Source of the DNA: Helicoverpa zea
Taxonomy: Eukaryota > Arthropoda > Insecta > Lepidoptera > Noctuidae
Reading direction: 5' to 3'
DNA length: 64,000 bases
NCBI RefSeq assembly: GCF_022581195.2
Contig: NC_061456.1
Span: 7,752,501-7,816,500, forward strand
A program made the position numbers and the translations under genes. Numbering within the stretch: position 1 is the first letter of the stretch; every line of letters starts with the position of its first letter. Shown one piece after another: positions 42,101-52,637 of the stretch. Under the pieces are notes generated by a model. The model saw nothing but the letters and a program-made list of their open reading frames with translations, was not told where the DNA came from and made no database searches.

Positions 42101-45100
42101 GACCCCTCCCGCTGTGGGTTAGCAGCGGTGAGGGAGTGTCAGACTCTTACTGACTAAAAGCCGTCGTGTTCCGTCGTAGGCCTTCTTATGTGCTAGGGCC
42201 GCGGTACCTCTTTCGAACAACCCGCAGAACCGGCAGGCCTTGGCCCTGCTGGGCCCCGCTGGGGTTGCTGACATCTCTTTGAGGAGCGCGTGGAACAACG
42301 CGCGCCGCCGACACGGGTCTGTTGTCTAAAAGCAGACATGAGCGATGAGCCACCCGAACTCACCGCCCACAGACCCACGCCTACGGTGGCCGGGAGTCGT
42401 CTCGCGACACCCGGTAAATTAAGACTAAGTAAACCTTTTAGTTTTATGACTAAAAGAGATATTTGGAAACCAAAAAACTACCCTACTCTACGGAAGGTAT
42501 TTGGCAAAAAAACAAACGCAAATAAAACATAGGGTTTATCAGTGACTCTTTCACGCTAAAACTACTAGATGAATTTTGATGTAACTTGACATTCGATACT
42601 CACCTATCAATTATAGCTTATTCCTATGTAGGTACTTAAGTACCGACCTATACAGGGAGAATTCTCATCAGAACACCATGAAACCGTGGGCTGAAGAAAT
42701 GGACAAAATTATATTGATGATTATACTTATAGAACTTGATGAAACTAAGTAGATGACTTTACAATGTAGGTACCTAGGTACCTAAACACTTAAGTAATCT
42801 TAGCTTGTAAAATCTGAATACATAATATAGAGGTACTTAACTCCTAGCTTCCTTATGACCAAACGGCTATAAGTAATCACGTAAAAATGGTAATTACCCA
42901 AATTACCAACAAATAAACAAAGATTTACAACTTATTGGCTTTGGCATCGACTACCAATATAACGTAACGTTAATGGTAAGTATATAGGTACTTAGGTAGG
43001 CACCTACTTTTCCAGTTGCTTCATTATTGTATTATGTAATGTTGCATTGTAAAATGAATAGTAACAAAATCAATTAACGTGCTTTTAAAAGGTGTTGTTT
43101 TTGTATAAAAGTTTTTTACAAATTACGTCTTACGTGGTTAAGTGTCAGTTTTTATATTATGTAAATAACTTACTATGCAGATATTACGTATGTTTTTATA
43201 GGTAGAACTTTACTTATAAAACCCCAGTCTTGTCAATATGGCTAGAAATAATACATGCTGCGCCAACCGCAAATAAATTGATGGCAAAGGCTCATCTCTA
43301 AAAAAAACGTTTTTTTTTATGTTAACCCCTAAAAATACGTAACCTCGGGGTTACCATCAACTCAAAACATGCCATAGAAAACAAAACAATATTTTCAATG
43401 TTAACTCTTCAGTACACAAAGGTGTTAACTAATATGTATCCGTATCTTATATCCATTCGAAGATTTTGTCATTGCATACACTGGTCACGTACTTCGAATA
43501 CATAGACGGAACAAATGTAACATCACAAATATTTGTCCTCGTGCGGAAATCGAACCCGCAACGAATAGAAACAACAGACACTCGGTCACCATTTAAGTCA
43601 CCAAGGTTAAAATATCAAAAAAGAATAATTACATGGCTAATATTCATATTGTTTTTAAGTTAGGTAGGTCTCGATATTGTACCAAAGCCGTTAAACATAG
43701 AGACCTCAGTATTATTCATCATCAGCATGTTTATAAGGAAATCTATTTTAATTAGTAGTTACATGACCCAAAGTACCCAACTGGGAAAAATACTTTATCT
43801 ATTTTCTATGAATTTAATTTTCGACATTTACCTATTCTGTTTTTTAATAAGAGTCTGAACTTTGCATATGTGGCTGAGAAAATAGTCCGATTTTCTCACT
43901 TCATCGATACCTACTTACTTTGAAAATTTTACCTCGACTACATTTATAAGCTCTAAAGCTTTATCATAAAACTTTCTTAGTTATTAAATCCAATACTTTG
44001 TCGAACGCAATTACATGACTAAAGACTACAATAAAATTATTGTATACTATTTACCTACACAGGCTTTATTTGGCCATCAATTACCACCTCTGTTGCAGAG
44101 CAGCCTGCGGTTAAGTTAGGTTAGACGGAAGGAGTAGATAGGTACCTACAGTCTGGCTGCCTAAATCGCTACAGAAAGCCTAGGTAGACCTCACCAACAC
44201 CTAGTTAGTCCCGAGAGGCCACAACCCCCACAACTGAAGAGCCATTATTTATCCCGAAGCTTGCCTACTGATAAATTATGTCTAGCAATAAACAGTAAGA
44301 AGATTTTTTTTTACAAATTCCTCTAGTTTTCAAGAATTTTTTAACCTCTAATTTCCCCGGAAATAAGTGAAATTATATCACGACTGGCTCGCGAACGAAA
44401 CCACAAGCTATTCACCTTGCTTTTATTATCAATAACAGATAAAACGCCGTTATAAAAAATCATAACAAAATAATCCTCAGCAATTTACACTTTGCCGAAG
44501 TAAAGCGAAAATTCGGTAACACCACAAAAATATTGAACGGGTGATTATGGATTTAATGAGTTCGGTTTGGGTATCCAGTGAGAGATATTGAAACGAAAGT
44601 GAGACTAATAGGATGCGACCGTTGAGCTAATCGTGGAGAAAATTTTGATAGAATGCAATGCCCTTGGTCGGCCTTGGTTAACTTTCAAGAGCTGTCACTC
44701 AACGCTGTTGCATAGAATTTACCTATAAATTATGTATGTAGATAAGTGAAACAATGGAGCAGATGTGTGATGATAAAAGCACTAACAAGAATACACAATA
44801 AATCAGTGCCTATCCAATGTCTTGGTTGACTACCTACCTATTACCATTATTGTTGGTTCATTTGTTTTATGGTTCCTATAGGAAACCATAAAACGAGCTT
44901 TTAATGTATAGGGTACTAGCTGATTTCCAACGGTTCCATCTTACTGTGATAACTTCATCACCCGTTTCAAAAGTAGTGTTATCCTGTATTATGTATCAGC
45001 TATTATTAGGTACTGCCAAGTTTCATCGGAATCCATGTATCGCGAAAAATAAATGGAATACATAAAACCAAAGAAATAGACAAATAACCGTTATTTTTTA

Positions 45101-45320
45101 AATATTTAAATCCATAGTTCATGCATTAATTAATGATTGCCAGTTACAGTTTTAGACTTTTTTTTTTCGTATTCTGTTTAGGTAATATCCTATGTAGAGC
45201 ATAAATTTCATTTTTTACAAATTGATTCTTGGCATCTCTGGGTTTATATTTAAATATGAATATTAAATGAAATCCATAATAATATTAAGAAATACTCACA
45301 AATATCAATCGCCGCCACAT
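33198..45320 (-). CDS. Cuticular protein with Rebers-Riddiford chitin-binding domain (five coding exons)
   Basis: Exons, 5' to 3' on the minus strand: 45320-45300, 35479-34604, 34515-34419, 34074-33867, 33357-33198. Phases agree at every GT-AG join, giving 1362 nt (453 aa, TGA at 33200-33198). Residues 1-20 (MWRRLIF|ILPLLLSVSTIRV) form a signal peptide split by the first intron, so the protein is secreted. Residues 21-385 are a Pro/Gln/Glu-rich low-complexity region with YLIPPS and FLIPPS words. Residues about 388-447 match the chitin_bind_4 (RR) consensus: SYQFGYDTG, then EERDNDGLVKGHYGYVD, then GKLRVVNYSAHPEYGF. RR proteins bind chitin in exoskeleton. Whether this is RR-1 or RR-2 is unclear; the KGHYGYVD..G..RVV.Y pattern leans to RR-2 or an atypical form. 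The RR exons are firm; the distant first exon is an inference from splice phase, signal peptide and promoter. Confidence 0.82.
33455..33601 (+). mobile_element. 5'-truncated non-LTR retrotransposon end with 16-bp target duplication
   Basis: A 147-bp GC-rich insert in the last intron of the cuticle gene, ending in a run of 13 As. The 16-bp direct repeat AGGTCTGTGTCGCAGC flanks it exactly at 33439-33454 and 33602-33617. The insert carries GGGGTTTTAGCCGGTAGGAG (about 33510) and a stem-loop (CCTCCGCCTTTCC/CCAGGCGGAGG, about 33540-33565) just before the A tail. This is classic target-primed reverse transcription anatomy. Confidence 0.85.
37715..38505. mobile_element. Non-autonomous TIR element with internal hairpins
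   Basis: The termini are exact inverted copies, AGGTATACTGCCGT at 37715-37728 and its complement at 38492-38505. Inside these a second shared block, AAAGGGCACAACTAACATTTT-like, occurs at both ends (about 37738 and 38462-38482). The interior has several short palindromes built on AAGGCAC/GTGCC or ATATGCCTTTT (about 37985-38020, 38052-38092, 38272-38305, 38328-38358). TA or GTATAC at the tips may be the target duplication. No transposase. The superfamily is not assigned. Confidence 0.75.
40926..41168. mobile_element. hAT-like MITE with 8-bp target duplication
   Basis: The 8-bp direct repeat CTCTAAGC lies at 40918-40925 and 41169-41176, immediately outside the tips. The termini read TGGGGCTGCCATC and, from the other end, TAGAGCTGCCATC. 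The interior is full of TCCGGG/CCCGGA words (GTCCGGGTTT, CCCCGGATTTGTCC). No ORF. An 8-bp duplication with T-A-G-type tips is the hallmark of hAT elements, so this is a non-autonomous hAT derivative. Confidence 0.8.
42087..42415 (-). mobile_element. Non-LTR retrotransposon 3' end (minus strand)
   Basis: A GC-rich block in AT-rich surroundings. Read on the minus strand it ends CTTTTAGTCAGTAAGAGTCT, then a stem-loop (CCCTCACCGCTG...CAGCGGGAGGGG), then GTCATTTGA and a run of As (T run 42087-42095). The 3' module matches in plan the element at 33455-33601. The ORFs at 42193-42378 (-) and 42290-42532 (+) are shadows or decayed element sequence. No clear target duplication was found. Confidence 0.6.
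43440..43600 (-). repeat. Degraded SINE head with B-box-like sequence
   Basis: On the minus strand TGCGGGTTCGATTTCCGCAC (complement of 43541-43560) matches a Pol III B box. It is embedded in sequence typical of a second lepidopteran SINE type (GGTCACCGAGTGTCTGTTG upstream, GGACAAATATTTGTG downstream). The boundaries are uncertain. Confidence 0.45.
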
Positions 45321-45500
45321 TTTGAGAACGTGTAATTTTTTTCTCTAGTTCACTATTACAATGTTCGGAGTCGATTTAATTTTCAAATAATATACTGCAC
45401 AACACTATATTATGGAGAAGTTTGCGTTACAATTTCCCGCCCAGTACTGCGCTCGCGCCTCCTTCGTCGTTCATAATATTGGAAGCGAACGGCGGCCGTG
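45321..45500 (-). promoter_or_regulatory. Promoter and 5' UTR of the cuticle gene
   Basis: On the minus strand TATATTATT lies at 45394-45386, about 70 nt upstream of the ATG at 45320. This places transcription start near 45363 and gives a 5' UTR of about 45 nt. Upstream (about 45420-45500) is a CpG-rich patch (CGCTCGCGCC, GAACGGCGGCCG) in otherwise AT-rich sequence. Inferred from position and composition. Confidence 0.5.
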
Positions 45501-46004
45501 CTTACAATAATTTATGTAACATTGCCAGTCCAGCGCTGCACAATATATAATTTAACTTTAAATCAGCGTTGTTTTGTTTTACACAAGTTAGATAAGTTAG
45601 GTGGCAGCTTCATAATTTACACAATAATTCATCCATGAAATTATCCGTCTTCAGATTGTTAAGCATCTAATTATTGCATCTCTTAGCTTAGCGCAGTGTG
45701 TAAAAACTAAGCCAGGGGGTCTACTCTAATTCACCGAAAAACGAACTTTCGTACGAAATTTCGCGAACTTCTTACCACGGTTCCATTTCGTTCCGAAATT
45801 TCGTACGAACGAAGATTGTTTGACGTTTATGTTCTATAAACCTACTCTAATTCGAAATGATACGAACGAATATTTGAGTTTGACAGACGAAACTTCGGAA
45901 TTTTAACCTCAAATTCAACGAAACCAAAAGAGTTATCGTTTGATTTTCGTGTTACTTTTCGTTTTGTGAATTTTGTGTGAAAATTATTGGCAAAGGCTAT
46001 TAAA

Positions 46005-46700
46005 ATGCTTTTAATTAAAGCAGCTTTACGTGAAGATCGTGTAGAGCGAAGAAGGAACCGGCAGTGCTTGCGCAATCAATTAAATATTAGCGAAATTCCC
46101 GACGTAGAGTTTGTAGGAAATCACAGACTCAGTCGGCAATTTTTTTATTACCTCCAAACAATGCATATTTCAATTGCTATACCTTCTGGAGCAAGAGCAA
46201 CAATATTTTAATCGAAAATATTTTCATTCTCTTAACACCCACGTTGTAAGTATAAGAACTAAACATCAATTATTTAATTGAGGCATTGACTGTTGTTTAT
46301 TATGATGCTGATCATCTATCCTTTATTATTTTTCAGATATGTGACAGTGATTACTATATAACAAATGTGGATGTGTCATTTGGTGGAGCAACACACATGA
46401 TGCTTATATTTGGAGAGATTAGAAGCCACTTGGAAGGTCTCCAGAATGAAACAGTTTATCTGTTAGGTATGTTTGACTTTATTGCATTTTGAATATATTT
46501 GTACAAGTTGGGACAAAAACGGTACCCCAAACTTACAAGTTTATATTGTGTAGTAGTGTTATTCACATATTTTCATATACATGTATATTTTAGGTGACTC
46601 TGGGTATGCTCTAAGGGGCATATGATGATACCTATACATAAAGCTGTTGAAGATTCTCTTGAAGGCAGATACAACTTTGCAGAGCTTTGTTAGTGCAAAT
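46005..46700 (+). pseudogene. Harbinger transposase remnant (element 1)
   Basis: The 46005-46211 piece reads LNISEIPDVEFVGNHRLSRQ, the N-terminal helical region of HARBI1-type transposases, then loses similarity and stops. An exon at 46337-46466 has NVDVSFGGATH (around the first catalytic Asp). It splices in phase to 46594 (YLLG|DSGYALRG), which holds the second catalytic Asp in the family's DSGYxLR motif. A frameshift follows before MMIPIHKAVEDSLEGRYNFAE is reached. The segment between the first two pieces and the third acidic residue are missing, so it is inactive. Confidence 0.75.
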
Positions 46701-46941
46701 TTTAGAAAGGAATAGGTAGAACAAAGTTCTACTCAAGCACATCATAACATGCTCCAGGAAAACTATGTTTATTGATTTTAAGAATTTGACATGATGTTAT
46801 TTCTTTCCTTTAGAGTTAAATAAAAGAATAAATTATATACCTACTTAAAGTTTTATTTACTATTACCCTGTTTAAACATAACAAATTAATAACAAAGAAA
46901 TACTAAACACAATTAATGACTAACAATACATTAACAGAATC

Positions 46942-47605
46942 TTAATTCCTATCCACATATTCCTTTATTGTGTTATGCAGCTGCAACAGGGTAGCACTGA
47001 TGCCTGCCAATTCGCCCCTGATGCCTGCAAGCTCTGCGTTTTTCACCGTCTCTCTCTGTGCACCCTCCTCTTCATATTGATACAATCGGCTTCTTACACT
47101 GTGCTGGCAGATCGTCTCCTTGTTGAGTGTGTATGTCGAGAGGCTGCAAAACAACATTCCAATTTCAGTCAATAGCTCAGAACAACAGCGTAAACAAAAT
47201 ATGGCTAAGACACTTGAATGGGTTAAGTAACAACAAAAAGTTCTCAACTCAACACTTGACCCATTTAATACCATATGCAAACATAATAAAAAAGATGCAA
47301 TCATTGTTCAATAGTAAAGTTAATCTGTATTCGCTCGCTTGTAAATATATTGTGTACAATTTATTTACAATAGCATTACTCAATATACCACAGTAAAATA
47401 CTTACAAGGTGTGAAAGTCAGACATTCTTGCGTCAATGGTGGTGGTACATAGGCAGCTATTACAGCTGGACTCTCAGGTTATCTTCCTGGCTGGATTCAA
47501 CTATTCAATCTACCACTAGCTTAATCTCTATGTTCGTCCAGGAAATTGAGAACGGTTTCGATTTGTTGAGGAGTTGCCGAACCCCTTATGTGGAGCCATT
47601 TTAAA
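46942..47605 (-). pseudogene. Harbinger accessory DNA-binding protein remnant (element 1)
   Basis: At 47605-47406 (minus) a frame with stops reads TPQQIETVLNFLDEHRD and later SPAVIAAYVPPPLTQECL, like the Myb/SANT-type second protein of PIF/Harbinger elements. A downstream piece ends at 46942 with NAELAGIRGELAGISATLLQ and HNTIKEYVDRN, a helical C-terminus. The gene is interrupted by stops and frame changes. Assignment rests on its position beside the transposase and on the general pattern; it is not a firm domain match. Confidence 0.5.
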
Positions 47606-48371
47606 CTGAAAATATAAATGATTAGTATTAGAAAAGGCAATGGCGTTAGAGCGAAACCAAATATTGCATTTGTATAATATGATATCTACTCACGAAGTTT
47701 TTAAATCCAAAACAAAACTTGTTGCGAACCAAAATACCTACGTAGAAGTCGGACTGTAGTAAAGTACGACATAATACTTCCTTAGGGAACGCGTACCTTG
47801 GTATAAAAGCACTTGGAAACATGATTTATTTAATACGACACTTGAGAAACACACTTCAGAAAACTTATCAAAGTATTCAAACAAAGAATTGTAAGTTGAC
47901 ATGTTTTGATACGATTGTAATAAGCAGCTATTTTTGGTTGTCATACGTGATTACCCATTTTTGGCATGAAATAGTACTCTTCAAATTAGTTGGTTAGCAA
48001 TGACTGTCAAAGGGTTTTTTATAGTGTCGAGTCGAATGTAGTTGAAAAAATATTTTTTGCCGGAAAGTTAAGATTGTTTGCATGAATATTACAAGAAATA
48101 TGTAATGAATCACATTTATAATGTTACATGAATAAGTAAAGCTGAAAAGTTTAATAATTTCAAGTTAAAGTAAAAACCGTAACTTAGTTTAGTCGACATC
48201 ATAAAAGCCCCACACAATATTATAGATTCCATTCGTTCACGAAAATTGTCTATGGTTCCGAACTTCGTATGCGCATCCGAAAATGAAATAGAGTAGGGTC
48301 ACTAACGAAACTTCGTTTGAATTTCGTTCGATATCGAAGTTTCGTTTCGTTGAATTAGAGTAGACCCCCTG

Positions 48372-49085
48372 TCTCGGATTATTAACGTAAAGTTCATGGA
48401 CGAAAAAAGCATGGCCAATTTTAAAATCTAGCAATTTACCTGCCTAGAAGTTTTTTTACTGATTGCATTGCAAAAATGCAATTAGAAACTATAAGTATTA
48501 TTTATTTATTGCCAAGTTTTGATAATTTCACTATGGTGTAGAAATTGTAGGTAATACAAAAACATCTTAAAATAAGTAGGTAATTAAAGTATGCAAAGGT
48601 AAAGTAAGTAGGTACCTAAGTATATATTTTTTTTATTTACTTACCTACTTTTTTTTATTAGGGAAGTAAATATAAGTTATAGAAATATCTTAGGTTTACC
48701 CATGTAGTTGCGCCGTTGCTGGTCCAACTACAGTGATTATGGTTTTGCGTGGCTTCGCTTTCCCGATGTCCCGTAGTTAGAGATGTTACACCGCATATCT
48801 GGGGCCTTCTAGCCATCCAAATCTCAACCGCCGAAGATTGAAAGTTTCTCGTAGGTATTGCTTGCTAAAACTTGTGTAAATCCAATTTTAGTGGGTACCT
48901 GTAAGATAGAGGCCTATAGAACATTATTATTGCTCTTGCAAAACCATCTACGCCTCCAATCCAGGTGATGAAAGAGAAGAAATTGAATAAACCTGATTTG
49001 TGGTAGATTCGTTTCATTTATTATTGAATTTAATGACTCCGTTTCTTAAGGTTTTATATTGCTTATAGGTGGTGACCCAGCAACC
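48372..49085. other. Non-coding stretch right of Harbinger 1
   Basis: No gene. A GC-richer patch at about 48700-48850 (TTGCGCCGTTGCTGGTCCAA, CGTGGCTTCGCTTTCC) looks repeat-derived but is not recognised. Confidence 0.4.
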
Positions 49086-49089
49086 GCAT

Positions 49090-49960
49090 TGTGTCTTATC
49101 TATACATATAATAAATCTGTAGAAAAGTAATTTTTGTACATTGAAGAAATTGACAAAAAAAATAGCCAGCATGTTAAAGGATAACTAACAGAACCCATTT
49201 CCATCATTTTTGTCATTTTTGTCTGTTTGTCTGTTTATCTGTTTGTTTGTTCGGGACTCACGTAAAATCTACGAATTAAATGCAGACAATGCTTATATAC
49301 AAAAATTCTACGTAACTTGGGGTATTACTTAGTCTTTGTTTCATCGAAATCGATTCACTCTATCAAAAGATATGATTAATTTTGTGAATTCAAGATGTAA
49401 AATATTACGACACGCAATCTATTTGTTAAAACTGTACATTTGAATGTTGTACTTATATTAGTTGATCGGCCTATTATTAATCTTTACACAGAAAATCACA
49501 TCTTTATAAGTAACTTCGGAAGAAAAAAAAAAATGAAAATTTTGTTTAGCCAAGGTTAAAGTAGCTCCATCTGTGGTAAATAAAATACATCATCAATTTG
49601 TCAAAGGAGCGAGGTGGTAAATGACAATATTACCATACATTCTTTATAGAGGATTATTATTTCAACAGATGGAGTTGTGTATTTTCCGTAATTCACCATA
49701 TTTTAACACGTAGTGTAATTTTTCGATAGACATTTCAATAGTGTTTGTCAGTTTGCCGTGCCACATCAAAATCCAACTATAATTATTACCTTGATGAAAA
49801 GAAAATTAATAGTTCTCAGCCAAATTTAAAACGGTGCCATCTAAATTATTTTTTGAACATTATGTCAAAAATGATGACTTTAGTGGAACAATTAATTATC
49901 ATTTAAAGTTACAGATGGAGTTCATATCAGGATTTTTTCATAAACATAGTTTAGCTTATC
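49090..49960. repeat. Retrotransposon-like remnant with repeated GATGGAGT words
   Basis: It opens with TATCTATACATATAATAAAT and a TTTTGTCTGTTTGTCTG-like run, then sequence typical of RTE-type tails. Further right CTCCATCTGT (49569) and ACAGATGGAGTT (49666, 49912) recur in both orientations. No ORF survives. Confidence 0.4.
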
Positions 49961-51002
49961 TTCCACTAATGTGGTGGCCTTAAAACAAATTACTTTGAGT
50001 GAGTAGTATTAAGTAGACCTTAATTATTTTTTCTGATGCAAAATATGTAAACTTAATCCTAGAAGAAATGAGGATCTATCTCTCGCAAGCGCTGCTAAGC
50101 GTGAGGAAGGTAATGTAGGATTCTGTAGCTTTAAAAACAAGCCCAGATACAAAGTGCAGATAAGAAATGGGAGCTCTCTCTATTTAATACCATACACACG
50201 TAAAATGCTTTATGCGTCTGAAAACGTACAAATTACGCGCCGCATACCAGAGACATGCTTACTTTCAACTTCTCATCGCAAATACACTGTTCACGATTAC
50301 GAACAGTCTCAGTAAGACCCGAGCCAAGTCTAAAAACCCTAAAAAATATCTTTTATATAAAACTACGTTTGATGTCATTTAATCACAAAGACAGAATTGT
50401 TCTCTGTTGCAAATCCTATCCACCTATATCCTGTCCTAATCCAGAATGCATTGCAGGTGTGCATTGCACAAAAACCAATCGTATCCTATTCGAGAAGTCA
50501 AAAGAGTTGACCTGCCAACGTCAGCTTCTGCGCTAAGCAAGTGTTCTTAATAGTACCATCAGAATTACATTCATCGTTGAATGAGGTGAATAAATTTTCA
50601 GAAACCACAATAACAGTAGGAGCCAAAGAGTATTATCGCTTCATAGAGCTCTGATTGGCCCCAGGTGACCAAGTCAGGTCTGATTTGTTCGTTCATCAGA
50701 TCTTTGAAAGTGTTTCGGTGGATACTTACTGTCGTCCTGTTTACGTGTGACACAAAATATGGTATATAAACGTCCTCCGCAAGAGCGAAATTTTCCCGGT
50801 GTGCGGTAGTGACGCACAGTATACAATACTTATGTTTCTTTTGATTTGCTGGCTCCACCAAGAAATGACAAATTGCGAGCGTACATTCTGAAAATCTTGG
50901 CAAAACTACAGGTTTCAAGTACGAACACATGAAGTGGACTCTCACAGATACGTACATTTTGCCTATTCGTGAACTAATGCAAACATTTCGGAGGAGTCCC
51001 GG

Positions 51003-51151
51003 CTTAGGCCTCCCCCACATTAGGCGTGCGTGATCCTCGGGCGTGTGAGTAGCGCGGGCGCCGCGCGTGCGTCGCGAGCGCGTTGCGTGAGCGACGCCCG
51101 CGCTACTCACACGCCCGAGGATCGCGCACGCCTAATGTGTGGTCAGCCTTA
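51003..51151. mobile_element. GC-rich hairpin (foldback) element
   Basis: The arms 51014-51060 and 51095-51142 are nearly perfect inverted copies (ACATTAGGCGTGCGYGATCC, then TCGGGCGTGTGAGTAGCGCG). The centre is about 34 bp of CGCG-rich sequence. Weaker outer arms (TTAGGCCTCCCCC against TAAGGCTGACCAC) extend it to about 149 bp. No coding capacity. The overlapping minus ORF (50598-51110) runs into the hairpin and is probably chance. Confidence 0.75.
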
Positions 51152-51189
51152 CCATGAGTAAGTGAAACTATCCTACCCTATGCGCCTGC

Positions 51190-51420
51190 TGATGATGATG
51201 ACTCATTTTATCATCCATCCAGCTATTCCCCAACTATGTTGGTGTTGGCTTCCAGTCACCGAATCTGTTTTAGTACCGATATTTTGCTTGGAGCGACTAC
51301 CTATCTACAATCCAGTCAACTACACAAGACGATATCCATATTATGGTAAGACTGACAGACTTTCTGGCTTCTGATTAGTCGCAGCAGCTGCAGAAAATGT
51401 ACAAATGACAGCTTTGTCAG
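51190..51420 (-). repeat. Diverged SINE copy, same family as 28984-29379
   Basis: Shares GGTGTTGGCTTCCAGTC, GGAGCGACTACCTATCT and CTGGCTTCTGATTAG with the full-length copy but has many substitutions and lacks the tRNA-like head. Confidence 0.6.
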
Positions 51421-51639
51421 ACTCAAAGCATGTAGACATAGATTATAGCTGTTTCCTGTGAAAATTACTTACGCACCATACGTAATAATTTTCCAAATTG
51501 GCTGAACAACGTCACAAACTTTACTTCTTTTGTTTAGATAAATGGTCACATCCACAACACAACCTTGATCAATGAATCTATGCGACTGCTAAGTGCTAAT
51601 CCTAATTATACTGTCACGTGAAAGAATGCACCTACGGGA

Positions 51640-51705
51640 TAAGTAGTATTTTGACGATTCTATATTGCCCACGCAGACGAAGTTGCGGGCAACAGCTAGT
51701 TATGT
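51640..51705. repeat. RTE-like 3' tail
   Basis: Contains CACGCAGACGAAGTTGCGGG followed by CAACAGCTAGT (51669-51701), a 3' end word often seen in lepidopteran genomes. The extent to the left is unclear. Confidence 0.45.
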
Positions 51706-52628
51706 AAATAAATTACTTCATTACAGGTTTTGCATTGTATCATTACAGCTACCTTCAACCACAGCTTAATGTAACAAGTAAGTACTTACCTATATTTCTA
51801 GTATCTGCCTTGTGCAGAATACCTATATAATTACCGCTCAATCAACACCTACGTGTCCGATTATTACCTGACCGTGAGCTATCGATCTATTAATTTGAAC
51901 AAATAAATAAAATTCAGAAAATAGGCAATATTGCATCAATTTATTGCCAAATTTGTCGAATATAATAAATACTGACAAAAACGGACATCTGGCCTAGTGT
52001 GCCTTTACCTTCATCTTACTACGAATTTAAATAAAGCAAGTTAATTTAACATTTTGAGTTCAAGGCAAACTCTACCAAAACGGCCAGATAGGTTTATTTT
52101 ACAAATATTAAGAAATCATTAATGGTTCACCTTCCGATTCGTCACCTATACAAATACTTCAATGGTATCCAGAAAGCTAGAAGACCTTGGTCATTGCCCT
52201 GTCTAATGTGCTAAAAATACAAATAGGAATACACAAAAGCGAATAAGATTGATCGTGTAATAACATTGCTTTTGTTCCTTTTCATAAAGACAGCTATTTA
52301 TATTGATGGAGCTAATTTCCGAAACAATATCTGCAAACAAATGAATGAATACCGTAACGTATGTCCTAGGTCTAACAAAAAGTTTGATTTCCATTCGTAA
52401 CGGTTTTAGCAATTTGTTTCGACACTTGTTAGAATTTTCCTCAAAAAAAGATGATGGATGTGGAGCCGAAAATTAAATGTGTATGCATTACCAGGCTGCA
52501 GACAATATTATTGTTGGCTTCAAATATGTACTTACTTATTTCTTTAGTAAGTATTTATTTGCAAGCACCTATTACTCGTCTCTGAAACTGCTGAACCAGT
52601 TACGCACGTATTACAAATGAACCCATTT
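51706..52628. other. Non-coding stretch, no gene recognised
   Basis: AT-rich sequence between two repeats. The ORF at 52203-52412 has no motif. Confidence 0.45.
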
Positions 52629-52637
52629 TGTAAGAGC

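Larger units (their letters stand above)
35480..45299 (-). other. First intron of the cuticle gene (9.8 kb), mobile-element rich
   Basis: Bounded by an acceptor (TTGTTCCAG) next to 35479 and a donor (GTGAGT) at 45299-45294. It holds the elements listed separately at 37715-38505, 40926-41168, 42087-42415 and 43440-43600. It also has an RTE-like start (CTACTAATATTATAAAGCTG) near 36058-36077 and many GTAGGTACCTA-type words. No coding exon was recognised inside. The small ORFs at 36417-37048 and 37690-38522 lie in non-coding or transposon sequence. Confidence 0.6.
45713..48371. mobile_element. Decayed PIF/Harbinger DNA transposon 1
   Basis: The ends are inverted copies: CAGGGGGTCTACTCTAATTC from 45713 and the same read inward from 48371. 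Subterminal sequence at both ends is packed with CGAAATTTCG/ACGAAACTTCG words. A partial second copy of the tip (CCTACTCTAATTCG) lies at about 45841. Inside are remnants of a Harbinger transposase on the plus strand and, convergent to it on the minus strand, remnants of the second (SANT/Myb-like) protein. No clean 3-bp target duplication remains. Confidence 0.82.

Noticed and set aside
50598..51110. 170-codon minus ORF
   Set aside because: Its first part is the GC-rich hairpin element (51003-51151), and the rest has no family pattern.
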